Source: an uncultured Curtobacterium sp.
GTDB lineage: Bacteria > Actinomycetota > Actinomycetes > Actinomycetales > Microbacteriaceae
Reading direction: 5' to 3'
Assembly: GCA_913778205.1 (NCBI GenBank)
Contig: CAJYUW010000023.1
Span: 33,046-97,045, forward strand
Length of the DNA stretch: 64,000 nucleotides
In this document: positions 46,299-55,252 of the stretch, piece by piece
Position numbering within the stretch: position 1 is the stretch's first letter
Layout of the letters: each line of letters starts with the position of its first letter
Translations under genes and position numbers: made by a program
The notes under the pieces: model-generated
Seen by the model: the letters and a program-made list of their open reading frames with translations, nothing else
Database searches by the model: none
What the model was told of the DNA's origin: nothing

Positions 46299-46401
46299 TC
46301 GCGCCGCGCTCCGCCGCGATCGCCAGGCCGTGCGGTTCCGGGCCGGAGCTTCACAGCGAACGTTCGCCGTGCCTCCCGGCAGACCATCTAGGGTGCTGCG
46401 C

Positions 46402-46944
46402 ATGCGCACCCCGACCCGCACCCTGATCGCCGCCGTCGCCGCAGGCATCGCCCTGGCCGGCCTGAGCGGCTGCTCGTCCGAGTCCGTCAAGCAGGCGACT
46501 GACTTCGGGTCGAGCGTCGCGTCGGACGTGTCGACCGCGGTGCAGGGCATCGACGGCAAGGCCATCCAGGACGGCATGGCGTCGGTCGCCGGCGGCATCG
46601 ACGGCGCGCTCGACACCGCGCTCAAGGGCGCGAAGGTGACCTCCGACGGGCAGCTGCCCGACGGGTTCCCGACGAAGGACGTGCCGCTCGTCGACGGCAC
46701 CGTCCTCGGTGGCGGGTCGGGTCCGGACGGCTCCGGATGGGTCGCCCAGGTCCGGGTCGGGTCGGTCGACGAGTTCGCGGCAGCGGCCGACGCCCTGACC
46801 GGCGCCGGGTACACCGAGTCGGTGAAGCGTGCGGACTCCTCGAGCGCCTTCGGGCTGTTCCGGAGCGACGGGTACCGCGTCGTGCTGACCTTCGCGAAGA
46901 CCGACGCCGGCGTGACCGCGACGTACATCGTCACCCCGCGGTAG
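46402..46944 (+). CDS. hypothetical lipoprotein, 180 residues
   Basis: A 180-residue lipoprotein. The signal sequence ends in GLSGC (lipobox near residue 21). The mature part has an Ala/Gly/Asp-rich linker with VSTAVQGIDGKAIQDGMASV and a C-terminal globular domain (WVAQVRVGSVDEFAAAADAL). TAGGGT at 46389-46394, seven bases before ATG 46402, supports a leaderless start. Family not recognised. Confidence 0.75.
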   Translation: MRTPTRTLIAAVAAGIALAGLSGCSSESVKQATDFGSSVASDVSTAVQGIDGKAIQDGMASVAGGIDGALDTALKGAKVTSDGQLPDGFPTKDVPLVDGTVLGGGSGPDGSGWVAQVRVGSVDEFAAAADALTGAGYTESVKRADSSSAFGLFRSDGYRVVLTFAKTDAGVTATYIVTPR

Positions 46945-46968
46945 ACCGTTCCCGTACGCTGGGCACCG

Positions 46969-48222
46969 ATGTCCGAGGCCCCCGTCACGCGCCCAGAGCG
47001 CGTCCTGTTCGTGCACGCCCACCCCGACGACGAGACGCTCGTGTCGGGCGGGACGATCGCCACCCTGCTGGAGCTCGGCGCCGAGGTGACCGTCCTCACC
47101 GCGACCCGCGGCGAGCGGGGCGAGATGCTCACGGCCGAGGCCGCACCGCTCGCGGGTGACGGTCCGCGTGTCGCCGCACACCGCGAGGGGGAGATCGCCG
47201 CGGCGCTGGCCGCGCTGGGTGGCCCCGCGCACCTCTGGCTCGGGGGAGCCGGCGCGCGCCCGACCGACCTGCCCGAGCGGCGGTACTCCGACTCCGGGAT
47301 GCAGTGGGGGCCGGATGGCAGAGCGGTCGCCGCCGACGACGCCCCGGCGGACTCGCTCACCGCAGCGGACCTCGGTGAGGTCGTGGACGACGTCCGGGCC
47401 GCGATCCGGTCGACGATGGCCGACGCGGTGGTGAGCTACGCCGACGACGGCGGGTACGGGCATCCCGACCACGTGCGGGTGCACCACGCTGCCCGGTACG
47501 CCGCCCGCGCCGAGGAGGTGCCCTTCTCGATGATCGTCGCGGTCGACTCCGGCGACGCCGACCTGACCGTCGACGTCGTCCCCGTGCGCGCGAGGGTCCG
47601 GGCCGCGCTCGAGCAGTACCGCTCGCAGCTCACCGTCGACCCGGTCGACCCCGCCGACCCGACCGCGCTGTCCTGGGTGATGCCGCACGGTGCTCGGCAG
47701 CACGCCCCCGCGGTCGAGGCATTCCGGCACGATGCCGACCCGACTCCGCCGGCGCCGCAGACATACGCCGAGCTCACCCCCGGGTGGAAGGCCACCGCGG
47801 TCGTCGTGTCGTTCGTGGTCGGACTGGTCGCGGGTGGCCTCGGCTCCGTGACGCACCAGCAGACGATCGGCACGTTCCCGATCGGCATCCTCCTGCCGAC
47901 GCTCATCGTGATCGGGCTGCTCGCCGGCCTCCGGCTGCTCTTCCGCTCCCGGGTGCTCGTGGTGGCGGCGTGGCTCGGGATCGCGGCCGCGACGACGTTC
48001 CTGCTCCAGCTCGTGCTCGCGAACGCCGCCGGCTACACGTGGATGATCGCGCCCACGGCCGTGGCGTTCGTCGTGCTCGTGTGGCCGGACTTCGGCGACG
48101 GGCGGCGCCCGGCCGGAACCGGTGGGGGACCGGCGACCGTGGCCACCCCGGCGGGGACCGGGGGCGCCGCACCGGGGCGGTCGGACACCGGGCTGTCCGG
48201 CTCCGCCCAGGGCCGTGAGTAG
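46969..48222 (+). CDS. mshB: MshB-like PIG-L deacetylase fused to a membrane domain
   Basis: A 417-residue protein. Residues about 1-265 are a PIG-L deacetylase: His18-Asp21 in HAHPDDE, GHPDHVRVH (His165, His168) and RGERGEML. It fits MshB, which deacetylates GlcNAc-inositol in mycothiol synthesis. Residues about 270-385 add about four membrane segments (VVVSFVVGLVAGGLG, ILLPTLIVIGLLAGL, and two more), absent from the single-domain enzyme. In mycobacteria a separate membrane protein follows mshB, so this may be a gene fusion. TACGCT eight bases upstream supports ATG 46969. Confidence 0.85.
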   Translation: MSEAPVTRPERVLFVHAHPDDETLVSGGTIATLLELGAEVTVLTATRGERGEMLTAEAAPLAGDGPRVAAHREGEIAAALAALGGPAHLWLGGAGARPTDLPERRYSDSGMQWGPDGRAVAADDAPADSLTAADLGEVVDDVRAAIRSTMADAVVSYADDGGYGHPDHVRVHHAARYAARAEEVPFSMIVAVDSGDADLTVDVVPVRARVRAALEQYRSQLTVDPVDPADPTALSWVMPHGARQHAPAVEAFRHDADPTPPAPQTYAELTPGWKATAVVVSFVVGLVAGGLGSVTHQQTIGTFPIGILLPTLIVIGLLAGLRLLFRSRVLVVAAWLGIAAATTFLLQLVLANAAGYTWMIAPTAVAFVVLVWPDFGDGRRPAGTGGGPATVATPAGTGGAAPGRSDTGLSGSAQGRE

Positions 48223-48231
48223 GATCGAACC

Positions 48232-48549
48232 GTGACGTACGTGATCGCTCAGCCCTGTGTGGACGTCAAGGACCGCGCCTGCATCGACGAGTGCCCGGTC
48301 GACTGCATCTACGAGGGCGACCGCTCGCTGTACATCCACCCCGACGAGTGTGTCGACTGCGGTGCCTGCGAGCCGGTCTGCCCCGTCGAGGCGATCTACT
48401 ACGAGGACGACCTCCCCGAGGAGTGGGCCGACTACTACAAGGCCAACGTCGAGTTCTTCGACGAGGTCGGTTCGCCCGGCGGTGCCGCGAAGGTCGGCGT
48501 GATCCACAAGGACCACCCGGTCGTCCTGGCCGAGCCGCCGCGCGGCTGA
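48232..48549 (+). CDS. fdxA: 7Fe ferredoxin
   Basis: A 105-residue ferredoxin. Cysteines at 9, 17, 21, 25 and 40, 43, 46, 50 provide one 3Fe-4S and one 4Fe-4S cluster, the actinobacterial FdxA/FdxC pattern. It carries low-potential electrons in the cytosol. TAGGAT (48220-48225), six bases before GTG 48232, supports the start. The neighbours mshB and dapC are its usual company in actinobacteria. Confidence 0.95.
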   Translation: MTYVIAQPCVDVKDRACIDECPVDCIYEGDRSLYIHPDECVDCGACEPVCPVEAIYYEDDLPEEWADYYKANVEFFDEVGSPGGAAKVGVIHKDHPVVLAEPPRG

Positions 48550-48563
48550 CCCGGGTCCGGCAC

Positions 48564-49682
48564 GTGGCGCTCGACCTCCCCGACTTCCCCTGGGACCAGC
48601 TCGTCCCCGTCAAGCAGCGCGCGGCGGCGGTCGAGGGCGGCATCGTCGACCTCAGCGTCGGCTCGCCCGTCGACCCGACGCCGGAGCTCGTCCGACGTGC
48701 CCTCGCCGAGGCGACCGACGCCCACGCCTACCCGCAGGTCGCCGGCACCCCCGCGCTCCGCGAGGCCATCGCGGCGTGGTACGGCCGACGGCAGGGCGTG
48801 ACGCTCACGGCCGACCAGGTCCTGCCGACCATCGGCTCCAAGGAGTTCATCGCGGGCCTCGCGCTGTGGCTCGGCGTCGGGCGCGGCGACACCGTCGTCT
48901 TCCCGGAGGCCGCCTACCCGACCTACGAGCTCGGGGCCGCCCTGGTCGGCGCGACCGCGCTCGCCTCGGACGATCCCGCGGCCTGGCCCGCGACGACGAA
49001 GCTCGTGTGGCTGAACTCGCCGGGCAACCCCGACGGCCGGGTGCTGTCGGTCGACCAGCTCCGCGCCGCGGTCGCGCGAGCGCGTGCGCTCGGCGCCGTC
49101 ATCGTGGGCGACGAGTGCTACGCCGAGCTCGGGTGGGAGCCGCCGTACGACACCGCGCCGACGCCCACCATCCTCGACCCGCGGGTCGTCGGCGATTCAG
49201 TCGACGGCGTGCTCAGCGTCTACTCGCTGTCGAAGCAGTCGAACCTCGCCGGGTACCGTGCCGCCTTCGTCGCCGGTGACGCAGCCCTGCTCGCCGAGGT
49301 GCTGGCGGTCCGCAAGCACACGGGGATGATGCCGCCGTTGCCCGTGCAGCAGGCGATGGTCGTCGCCCTCGAGGACGAGACGCACGTGCAGCAGCAGAAG
49401 GCGCGCTACCGGGCCCGCCGGAACATGCTCCGTCGAGCACTCGACGGAGCAGGCTTCCGCATCGACCACAGCGAGGCCGGCCTGTACCTCTGGGCGACGC
49501 GCGGTGAGCCGGCGTTCGACACGGTGGAGTGGCTCGCCGACCGCGGGATCCTCGTCGCCCCCGGGACCTTCTACGGGCCGGCGGGCGCCGAGCACGTGCG
49601 GGTGGCGCTCACGGCGACGGACGAGCGCATTGCGGCGGCCGCGCAGCGGCTCGCGAGCGGGCGGCGGCTCGCCGGGTCCTGA
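48564..49682 (+). CDS. dapC: succinyldiaminopimelate transaminase
   Basis: A 372-residue class I/II aminotransferase. It transaminates N-succinyl-2-amino-6-ketopimelate in lysine/meso-DAP synthesis. Lys224 in SLSKQSNLAGYR is the PLP lysine, with NSPGNPDGRVLS as the cofactor loop. It lies 14 bases after fdxA, and the substrate-linked genes dapD and dapE are nearby. GTG 48564 is chosen by the natural start VALDLPDFPW. Its last codons form the first copy of a 38-base tandem array. Confidence 0.93.
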   Translation: MALDLPDFPWDQLVPVKQRAAAVEGGIVDLSVGSPVDPTPELVRRALAEATDAHAYPQVAGTPALREAIAAWYGRRQGVTLTADQVLPTIGSKEFIAGLALWLGVGRGDTVVFPEAAYPTYELGAALVGATALASDDPAAWPATTKLVWLNSPGNPDGRVLSVDQLRAAVARARALGAVIVGDECYAELGWEPPYDTAPTPTILDPRVVGDSVDGVLSVYSLSKQSNLAGYRAAFVAGDAALLAEVLAVRKHTGMMPPLPVQQAMVVALEDETHVQQQKARYRARRNMLRRALDGAGFRIDHSEAGLYLWATRGEPAFDTVEWLADRGILVAPGTFYGPAGAEHVRVALTATDERIAAAAQRLASGRRLAGS

Positions 49683-49883
49683 TCGTCCCGGTCGGCGGGC
49701 GGTGGCTCGCCGGGTGCTGATCGTCCCGGTCGGCGGGCGGTGGCTCGCCGGGTCCTGATCGTCCCGGTCGGCGGGCGGTGGCTCGCCGGGTCCTGAACGT
49801 CCCGGTCGGCGGGCGGTGGCTCGCCGGGTGCTGATCGTCCCGGTCGGCGGGCGGTGGTCCGCCGGGTCCTGAACGTCCCGGCC
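49656..49883. repeat. 38-base tandem array seeded by the end of dapC
   Basis: Six units start at 49656, 49694, 49732, 49770, 49808 and 49846 (core GGCGGGCGGTGGCTCGCCGG, then CCTGATCGTCCCGGTC). Unit one contains the last codons and TGA stop of dapC. Later units differ by single bases, two carrying GAACG instead of GATCG. The array separates dapC from the convergent secreted-protein operon and leaves room for no gene. Confidence 0.92.
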
Positions 49884-49937
49884 GCGAGCGGACCCGAGCC
49901 GCCGTCCGGCGTGGCTCGGGTCCGCCGCGGGTACCCG

Positions 49938-50696
49938 TCAGCCGATCAGGTACACGCCGTAGAAGCCGGTCGCGACGGTCGTCGCGCCGTTCCGCTCGGC
50001 GATCTCGCCCGCGTGGAACCCGCTGCTCCACCCCGGACCGATCGGGATCGACCACCGGCCGTCCGCGCGGACCACGGCGGAACCCGTGAAGGCGCCGGAG
50101 CGCGGGTCGAGCTCGACGAGGTTGCCGGGCGTGCCCGTGCCGGTGAGCACGAAGTCGCCCGTGGCACCACGGGACGCGGTCGGGTCGACCGTCAGCGCGG
50201 AACCCACGGTGCCCCGGACGTCGACGCTCACGAGCGCCGTGGCGCCGGTGATCGCCGAGGTCCCGACCGCGAACACGCGATCACCGGGGACGAACGTCGC
50301 GCTCGTCACCCAGGTGCCGTCCGCGCCGACCGTGGCGTCGGGGAACACGCCCGCACGCCCGCGGTCGTCGGCGAAGGTCACCCGGTCGCCCGGGGCTCCG
50401 AGGCCGGTCACCGTGACCGTCGGGCCGTCGACCGTGGTCCCGTAGCCCGGCGAGGTCACCACGAGAGGAGCGGCTGCTGCGGCGCCGGTCGCAGCAACGG
50501 GGGCCGTCGCGGCGCCGGGCGCAGCAACGGGGGCCGTCGCGGCACCGGATGCGGCCGTGGGCGTGTCCGTCGTCGTGGCGGCGGCCGCGGGCTGCGGGAC
50601 CGCGAGCCCGATCACGACGCACGTCGCGACGGCGGCGCCGGTCGCGAGTCGTCGGGCGCGAGCGCTCGGCGTGCGGAGTCCTCCAGTCCCGGTCAT
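49938..50696 (-). CDS. secreted Ig-like repeat protein
   Basis: A 252-residue exported protein with a signal peptide (ATCVVIGLAVPQPAAAATTT) and an Ala/Thr/Pro linker (GAATAPVAAPGAATAPVAAT). Two bacterial Ig-like beta domains follow, with LVVTSPGYGTTVDGPTVTVT and GDFVLTGTGTPGNLVELDPR. It ends without an anchor motif. It is second in an operon whose first gene overlaps it by four bases. Function unknown. Confidence 0.8.
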   Translation of the reverse strand: MTGTGGLRTPSARARRLATGAAVATCVVIGLAVPQPAAAATTTDTPTAASGAATAPVAAPGAATAPVAATGAAAAAPLVVTSPGYGTTVDGPTVTVTGLGAPGDRVTFADDRGRAGVFPDATVGADGTWVTSATFVPGDRVFAVGTSAITGATALVSVDVRGTVGSALTVDPTASRGATGDFVLTGTGTPGNLVELDPRSGAFTGSAVVRADGRWSIPIGPGWSSGFHAGEIAERNGATTVATGFYGVYLIG

Positions 50697-51409
50697 CGCA
50701 GCGTGATGATCTCGTCGCGCGTCTCACCGGGCGCGAGGTGGGTCGTCACGGTCGCCTTGGCCAGGCCGTTGTACGTGCTCGACGCGGTGGACACGTCCAC
50801 CGTCCACGTGCCGTCGGCCGCCACGATCGTCGACGCCGACGCGAAGCCCCACGACAGGGTCAGGAACGCGCCCGGCGTGCCCGTCCCCGATCGCGTGCCG
50901 TGCGAGTTGGCGATCGGGTACTTCCAGTCCAGCGTCGCCGGCACGTACTCCGACCCGACCGTCGGCGCCTCGACGGTGAACCGCGCCGCGACCCGGTCCG
51001 CGGACCCGCCGACGCTCGAGACCGTGAAGAAGGCCGTCGAGGTGGACCTCGGCACCTCGAGGAACACGTCGGCGGACCAGGTGCCGTCGGTGCCGGCCGA
51101 GGCACTCGCGTACCGCGTGCCGAAGGATGCCTGGTAGGTGATGAACAGCTCGCTGCCGGGGCTGGCGGTCCCGGTGACGGTGTTCTCCCCGGCGGTGTAC
51201 CGGGTGCCGGACGCGATCGTGATCGGCTGGGCGGTGGTCTGCGACTCCGATGCCGGCGTCGCGGCGGCGGACTGCGACACCGGCGCGGAGGTGGGGGCGG
51301 AGAGCGAGGAGCGGGTCTCGGCCTGGGCGGCGGCGGGCACGGCGACCGCGGCGGCGGCCGTGATCGCGGTGATCGCGGCGGCGACGGTCAGTCGATGGCT
51401 GGGGTGCAT
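50693..51409 (-). CDS. secreted Ig-like repeat protein, first gene of the pair
   Basis: A 238-residue exported protein: signal peptide LTVAAAITAITAAAAVAVPA, a Ser/Thr/Ala stretch, then Ig-like domains (ENTVTGTASPGSELFITYQA, SGTGTPGAFLTLSW). The architecture matches its partner at 49938. Both lack LPXTG or membrane anchors, so they may stay in the wall matrix or be released. Frame open further upstream, but the signal peptide begins at ATG 51409. Confidence 0.8.
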   Translation of the reverse strand: MHPSHRLTVAAAITAITAAAAVAVPAAAQAETRSSLSAPTSAPVSQSAAATPASESQTTAQPITIASGTRYTAGENTVTGTASPGSELFITYQASFGTRYASASAGTDGTWSADVFLEVPRSTSTAFFTVSSVGGSADRVAARFTVEAPTVGSEYVPATLDWKYPIANSHGTRSGTGTPGAFLTLSWGFASASTIVAADGTWTVDVSTASSTYNGLAKATVTTHLAPGETRDEIITLR

Positions 51410-51723
51410 GGTGTTCCCTTCGATCGGCGAGGGTGTTCCCTCGGGACACCGTTCGACCGGCGTGCACCGAACGACTGCCGCCGCGGGGTGTCCGGTCGCC
51501 GGAGCGCTCCGAGCGCGAGCCGGGGTGGGGACCCCTGCGGACCGCACGCCGCGCTGCCGACCCGGGGCGTGCCTCCCGGCCGGTCCGCATCTCGCAGTCG
51601 TGACCGGACACGACGTCGAGTCGGCCGTCGGGCGACCCGATCCACCTGCCTGGTGATGGCGCAATCCGTGGTTCCCACCAATTGCGGAGCGCGGGAGTGT
51701 GCACGACCGACAGTGGGCGCGAT

Positions 51724-51729
51724 TAGGCT
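51724..51729 (+). promoter_or_regulatory. -10 box of the citrate synthase gene, leaderless
   Basis: TAGGCT lies six bases before the GTG start at 51736, so the transcript probably begins at the start codon. The stretch 51410-51735 (326 bases) otherwise has no gene and is shared with the divergent secreted-protein operon. Confidence 0.6.
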
Positions 51730-51735
51730 GTCATC

Positions 51736-53094
51736 GTGACTGACACTGCCAACGACGCTCAGAAGACGGCCACACCGCCCACCACGCCCGTCCCCGTGAG
51801 CCCGGCTGCGGAGCAGCAGACCGAGACCGCGACCCTGACGTTCCCGGGTGGCTCGGCGGAGTTCCCGATCCTGCCGAGCGTCGACGGTGCGTCCGCGGTG
51901 GACATCTCGACCTTCAAGAAGCAGACGGGAATGAACACCCTCGACTACGGCTTCGTGAACACCGGTTCGACCAAGAGCGCCATCACGTACATCGACGGCG
52001 ACGAGGGCATCCTTCGCTACCGCGGGTACCCGATCGACCAGGTCGCGTCGAACTGCACCTTCCTCGAGGTCGCCTGGCTCCTCATCTACGGCGAGCTGCC
52101 GACGGCCGCCGAGCTCGAGTCCTTCGACGCCCGCATCCGTCGCCACACGCTCCTGCACGAGGACCTCCGCCGACTCTTCGACGCGCTCCCGCACTCGGCG
52201 CACCCGATGTCGGTCCTGTCGAGCGCGGTCAGCGCCCTGTCCACGTACTACGAGGACGACATGAGCGTCGACGACCCCGAGAAGGTCGAGCTGCAGACCG
52301 TCCGGCTGCTCGCGAAGCTGCCGGTCATCGCCGCCTACGCGCACAAGAAGTCGATCGGGCAGGCCTTCCTGTACCCGGACAACTCGCTGTCGTTCGTCGA
52401 CAACTTCCTCCGGCTGAACTTCGGCACCATGGCCGAGACGTACGAGCCCAACCCGGTGCTGTCGAAGGCGCTGGAGCGGCTCCTGATCCTGCACGAGGAC
52501 CACGAGCAGAACGCCTCGACCGCGACCGTCCGGCTCGTCGGCTCGACGAAGGCGAACATGTTCGCGTCGATCTCCGCCGGCATCAACGCCCTCTACGGCC
52601 CGCTGCACGGCGGCGCGAACGAGGCCGTTCTCGAGATGCTCCAGCAGATCAAGGACTCCGGCGAGCCGGTGTCGCGCTTCGTCGAGCGGGTGAAGAACAA
52701 GGAGCGCGGGGTGAAGCTCATGGGCTTCGGGCACCGCGTCTACAAGAACTACGACCCGCGCGCCAAGCTCGTGAAGGAGTCCGCGCACGAGGTGCTCGAG
52801 GCGCTCGGCGTGCAGGACGACCTGCTCGACATCGCGATGGAGCTCGAGGGCATCGCGCTCGAGGACGACTACTTCGTCAGCCGCCGCCTCTACCCGAACG
52901 TCGACTTCTACACGGGCATCATCTACAAGGCGATGGGCTTCCCGCCGCGGATGTTCACCGTGCTGTTCGCGATCGGGCGGCTGCCGGGCTGGATCGCCCA
53001 GTGGCGTGAGCTCAACAACGACCCGCTGAACAAGATCGGCCGCCCGCAGCAGCTCTACGTGGGGTACCCCGAGCGGGACCTGCCGGCGCGCTGA
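51736..53094 (+). CDS. gltA: citrate synthase
   Basis: A 452-residue type I citrate synthase, which condenses acetyl-CoA and oxaloacetate. LYGPLHGGANEAVLEML holds the first catalytic His, and KLMGFGHRVYKNYDPRAKLV the second and the Arg-rich substrate loop. The N-terminus has extra residues (PTTPVPVSPAAEQQTET), typical of high-GC homologues. A leaderless start at GTG 51736 is supported by the TAGGCT box. Twin hairpin modules lie downstream. Confidence 0.96.
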   Translation: MTDTANDAQKTATPPTTPVPVSPAAEQQTETATLTFPGGSAEFPILPSVDGASAVDISTFKKQTGMNTLDYGFVNTGSTKSAITYIDGDEGILRYRGYPIDQVASNCTFLEVAWLLIYGELPTAAELESFDARIRRHTLLHEDLRRLFDALPHSAHPMSVLSSAVSALSTYYEDDMSVDDPEKVELQTVRLLAKLPVIAAYAHKKSIGQAFLYPDNSLSFVDNFLRLNFGTMAETYEPNPVLSKALERLLILHEDHEQNASTATVRLVGSTKANMFASISAGINALYGPLHGGANEAVLEMLQQIKDSGEPVSRFVERVKNKERGVKLMGFGHRVYKNYDPRAKLVKESAHEVLEALGVQDDLLDIAMELEGIALEDDYFVSRRLYPNVDFYTGIIYKAMGFPPRMFTVLFAIGRLPGWIAQWRELNNDPLNKIGRPQQLYVGYPERDLPAR

Positions 53095-53133
53095 CGGGCG
53101 GCCGCTGCGCTGGCGGGTGCTCGGGCTGCGCCG

Positions 53134-53195
53134 CGCACGAGCAAAGACACGTCGCACCACGGAGACACGTGGTGCGACGTGTCTTTGCTTGTGCG
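53134..53195. repeat. 28-base-stem hairpin, first copy of a 155-base module
   Basis: The arm CGCACGAGCAAAGACACGTC, continuing to GCACCACG, pairs with its complement at 53168-53195 with only one G-U wobble and a six-base loop. It lies 39 bases after citrate synthase. The right end runs into a direct repeat (53189-53261) that returns at 53344-53416. Confidence 0.85.
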
Positions 53196-53416
53196 GACGC
53201 GTCGGACGGGAGGCGCGGTGCGGGACCGCCACGCGACTCCAGGCCGGCGGAGCGGGCGCCGTGTACCTGGTGTGGTGCCGGGTGTCGGCGCACAACCAAA
53301 GACGTGTCGAACCAGAGACGCGCGCGGTTCGTTCCGTCTTTGGTTGTGCGGACGCGTCGGACGGGAGGCGCGGTGCGGGACCGCCACGCGACTCCAGGCC
53401 GGCGGAGCGGGCGCCG
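53189..53416. repeat. 73-base direct repeat, two copies 155 bases apart
   Basis: Positions 53189-53261 and 53344-53416 are identical, each starting TTGTGCGGACGCGTCGGACG and containing GGGAGGCGCGGTGCGGG from the palindrome family. Each copy follows a long hairpin (53134 and 53289). No gene is supported in 53095-53442. Confidence 0.88.
53289..53350. repeat. second hairpin of the duplicated module
   Basis: CGCACAACCAAAGACG (53289-53304) pairs with 53335-53350, then a short mismatch, then CGAACC/GGTTCG. The sequence differs from the first hairpin yet both keep CGCACnAnCAAAGAC and its complement, so pairing is preserved while bases change. Confidence 0.82.
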
Positions 53417-53442
53417 GGCAGGGCAGCTGCCAGGCCGTGCAG

Positions 53443-54243
53443 CTAGCGGGTGGGTCGCGTCAGCGCCCAGGCGGTCACGAGGTCGAGCGTGGTGTCCGAG
53501 TCCGGCGTGCCCGGACGGTCGAGGAACGCGTGCCGAGCACCCGGCAGGACGTGCCGTTCGACGTCGACAGCGGCGGTCCGTAGTTCCAGCGCGAACCGGT
53601 CGCCCGACGCCCGCATGGTGTCGTGCTCGGCATCCACCATCAGGACGGGTGGGAACCCCGTCAGGTCCTGCCCGCCGGGGAACGCGGTCTCCGTCGGGGC
53701 CCCGCGTCCGACGAGGTTCCGGTTCGCCCGGTCGAGCAGCGCTGGGTGGTGGGTCAGGCGACGGTGCCCCCGGACGGATCCGGTGACGGCGGCGTCGCGC
53801 GGGGTGCGGGCGTGGAAGAAGCCGTAGGCCAGGAACAGGCCGTCGGGTCGGGCCTCCGCAGGCAGCGTCCGGGTGACGGCCGCGGCCAGGCACGCGCCGG
53901 CGCTCGCGCCGCCGAGCAGGAGCGCTCCTGCGTCACGGTGGCGGACGGCCTCGAGCACGGCGCGCACGTCGTCCGCCGCAGCCGGGTGTCGTCGCCTGCC
54001 GCGGGGACCGCGGCGTCCGAGGAACGGCAGCCCGGGCACCGGCGCGAGACGGTAGTCGACCGCGACCACGTCGATCCCGCGGTCCGCCAGGGTCGTCGCC
54101 ACCGCGTGCGACTCCGGGAGGTCGAGGTCGCCGCGGAAGAACCCGCCGCCGTGCAGCCAGACGAGCGTGACGGCGGACTCCGACCCGTAGCGCCGGATCG
54201 GGACCGGACCGTGCGGGCCCGCGATGGTCGATGCGGGATGCAC
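53443..54243 (-). CDS. alpha/beta hydrolase, hormone-sensitive-lipase type
   Basis: A 266-residue esterase-like hydrolase. HGGGFFRGDL is the oxyanion motif, GGASAGACLA the nucleophile elbow, VDAEHDTM holds the Asp, and GARHAFLDRPG the His. Substrate unknown. It begins with GTG 54243 and ends close to the hairpin modules. The dapD gene follows on the same strand four bases away, upstream in transcription order, so they may form an operon. Confidence 0.87.
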   Translation of the reverse strand: MHPASTIAGPHGPVPIRRYGSESAVTLVWLHGGGFFRGDLDLPESHAVATTLADRGIDVVAVDYRLAPVPGLPFLGRRGPRGRRRHPAAADDVRAVLEAVRHRDAGALLLGGASAGACLAAAVTRTLPAEARPDGLFLAYGFFHARTPRDAAVTGSVRGHRRLTHHPALLDRANRNLVGRGAPTETAFPGGQDLTGFPPVLMVDAEHDTMRASGDRFALELRTAAVDVERHVLPGARHAFLDRPGTPDSDTTLDLVTAWALTRPTR

Positions 54244-54247
54244 CGCC

Positions 54248-55213
54248 CTACGCGTGCAGGGCGGTGTTCAGCTGGATGCCCTGCCCCTGGCGCTGCAGGG
54301 CCTCGACCGCGCCCGTGACCGAGTTGCGACGGAACAGCACGTTCGGGGTGCCGGACAGCTCCGCCGCCTTGACGGTCTTCGGGGTGCCGTCCGGGTTCGG
54401 GGCAGCCCCGACGAGGACCACCTTGGTGCCGGCCGTGACGTAGAGCCCGGCCTCGACCACGGAGTCGTCGCCCAGGGAGATGCCGAGCCCGGCGTTCGCG
54501 CCGAGCAGGGCACGCGCACCGAGCGACACCCGGTGCGTCCCGCCGCCGGACAGCGTCCCCATGATCGAGGCGCCGCCGCCGATGTCGGTGCCGTCGCCCA
54601 CGACGACCCCCTGCGAGACGCGCCCCTCGATCATGGCGTCGCCGAGCGTCCCGGCGTTGAAGTTCACGAAGCCCTCGTGCATGACCGTGGTGCCGGGTGC
54701 GAGGTGCGCGCCGAGCCGGACCCGGTTCGCGTCGCCGATGCGCACCCGGTCGGGGACGACGTAGTCCACCAGCCGCGGGAACTTGTCGATCGCGTGCACC
54801 GCGATGCCGGCGCGCTGGAGGGCGGGGCGCAGACGGGTGAGGTCCGCGGGGGAGACGGGGCCCGCGTTCGTCCAGGCGACGATCGGCAGGTGCGCGAAGA
54901 CCCCGTCGAGCGCGATCTCGTTCGGGCGGACGTGCAGGTGGCTGAGGAGGTGCAGCCGGAGGTACGCGTCCGGCGTGCTGGCCGGGGCGGCGTCGATCGC
55001 GATCTCGGTCGTGACCGCCTCGATCCGGACGGCCCGGCGGGGGTCGTCGCCGACGTGCTCCCGCAGCTCCTCCGGGAACGTCGCGTCGGCGGGGACCGTG
55101 CCGAGGTGCGTCTCGGGGTACCAGGTGTCGAGCGTCGTGCCGTCGGCGGCGATCGTCGCGAGGCCGTGGCCCCAGGCGGAGGTCGGGCGGGCGGAGTCGG
55201 TCGTGTCGGTCAC
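54248..55213 (-). CDS. dapD: 2,3,4,5-tetrahydropyridine-2,6-dicarboxylate N-succinyltransferase
   Basis: A 321-residue acyltransferase of the left-handed beta-helix type, the actinobacterial DapD class. It succinylates tetrahydrodipicolinate, the step before DapC. Hexapeptide-like repeats run through [40 protein letters not shown] and [21 protein letters not shown] 55213 is supported by TACCCT (minus strand of 55221-55226), seven bases upstream. Divergent from dapE. Confidence 0.95.
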   Translation of the reverse strand: MTDTTDSARPTSAWGHGLATIAADGTTLDTWYPETHLGTVPADATFPEELREHVGDDPRRAVRIEAVTTEIAIDAAPASTPDAYLRLHLLSHLHVRPNEIALDGVFAHLPIVAWTNAGPVSPADLTRLRPALQRAGIAVHAIDKFPRLVDYVVPDRVRIGDANRVRLGAHLAPGTTVMHEGFVNFNAGTLGDAMIEGRVSQGVVVGDGTDIGGGASIMGTLSGGGTHRVSLGARALLGANAGLGISLGDDSVVEAGLYVTAGTKVVLVGAAPNPDGTPKTVKAAELSGTPNVLFRRNSVTGAVEALQRQGQGIQLNTALHA

Positions 55214-55252
55214 GGGTCCAAGGGTAGCGAGGCGACGGGACCGGCCACCCGT

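Noticed and set aside
49656..49883. CRISPR-like array
   Set aside because: Units are contiguous with no unique spacers, and no cas genes are present. It is a simple tandem repeat.
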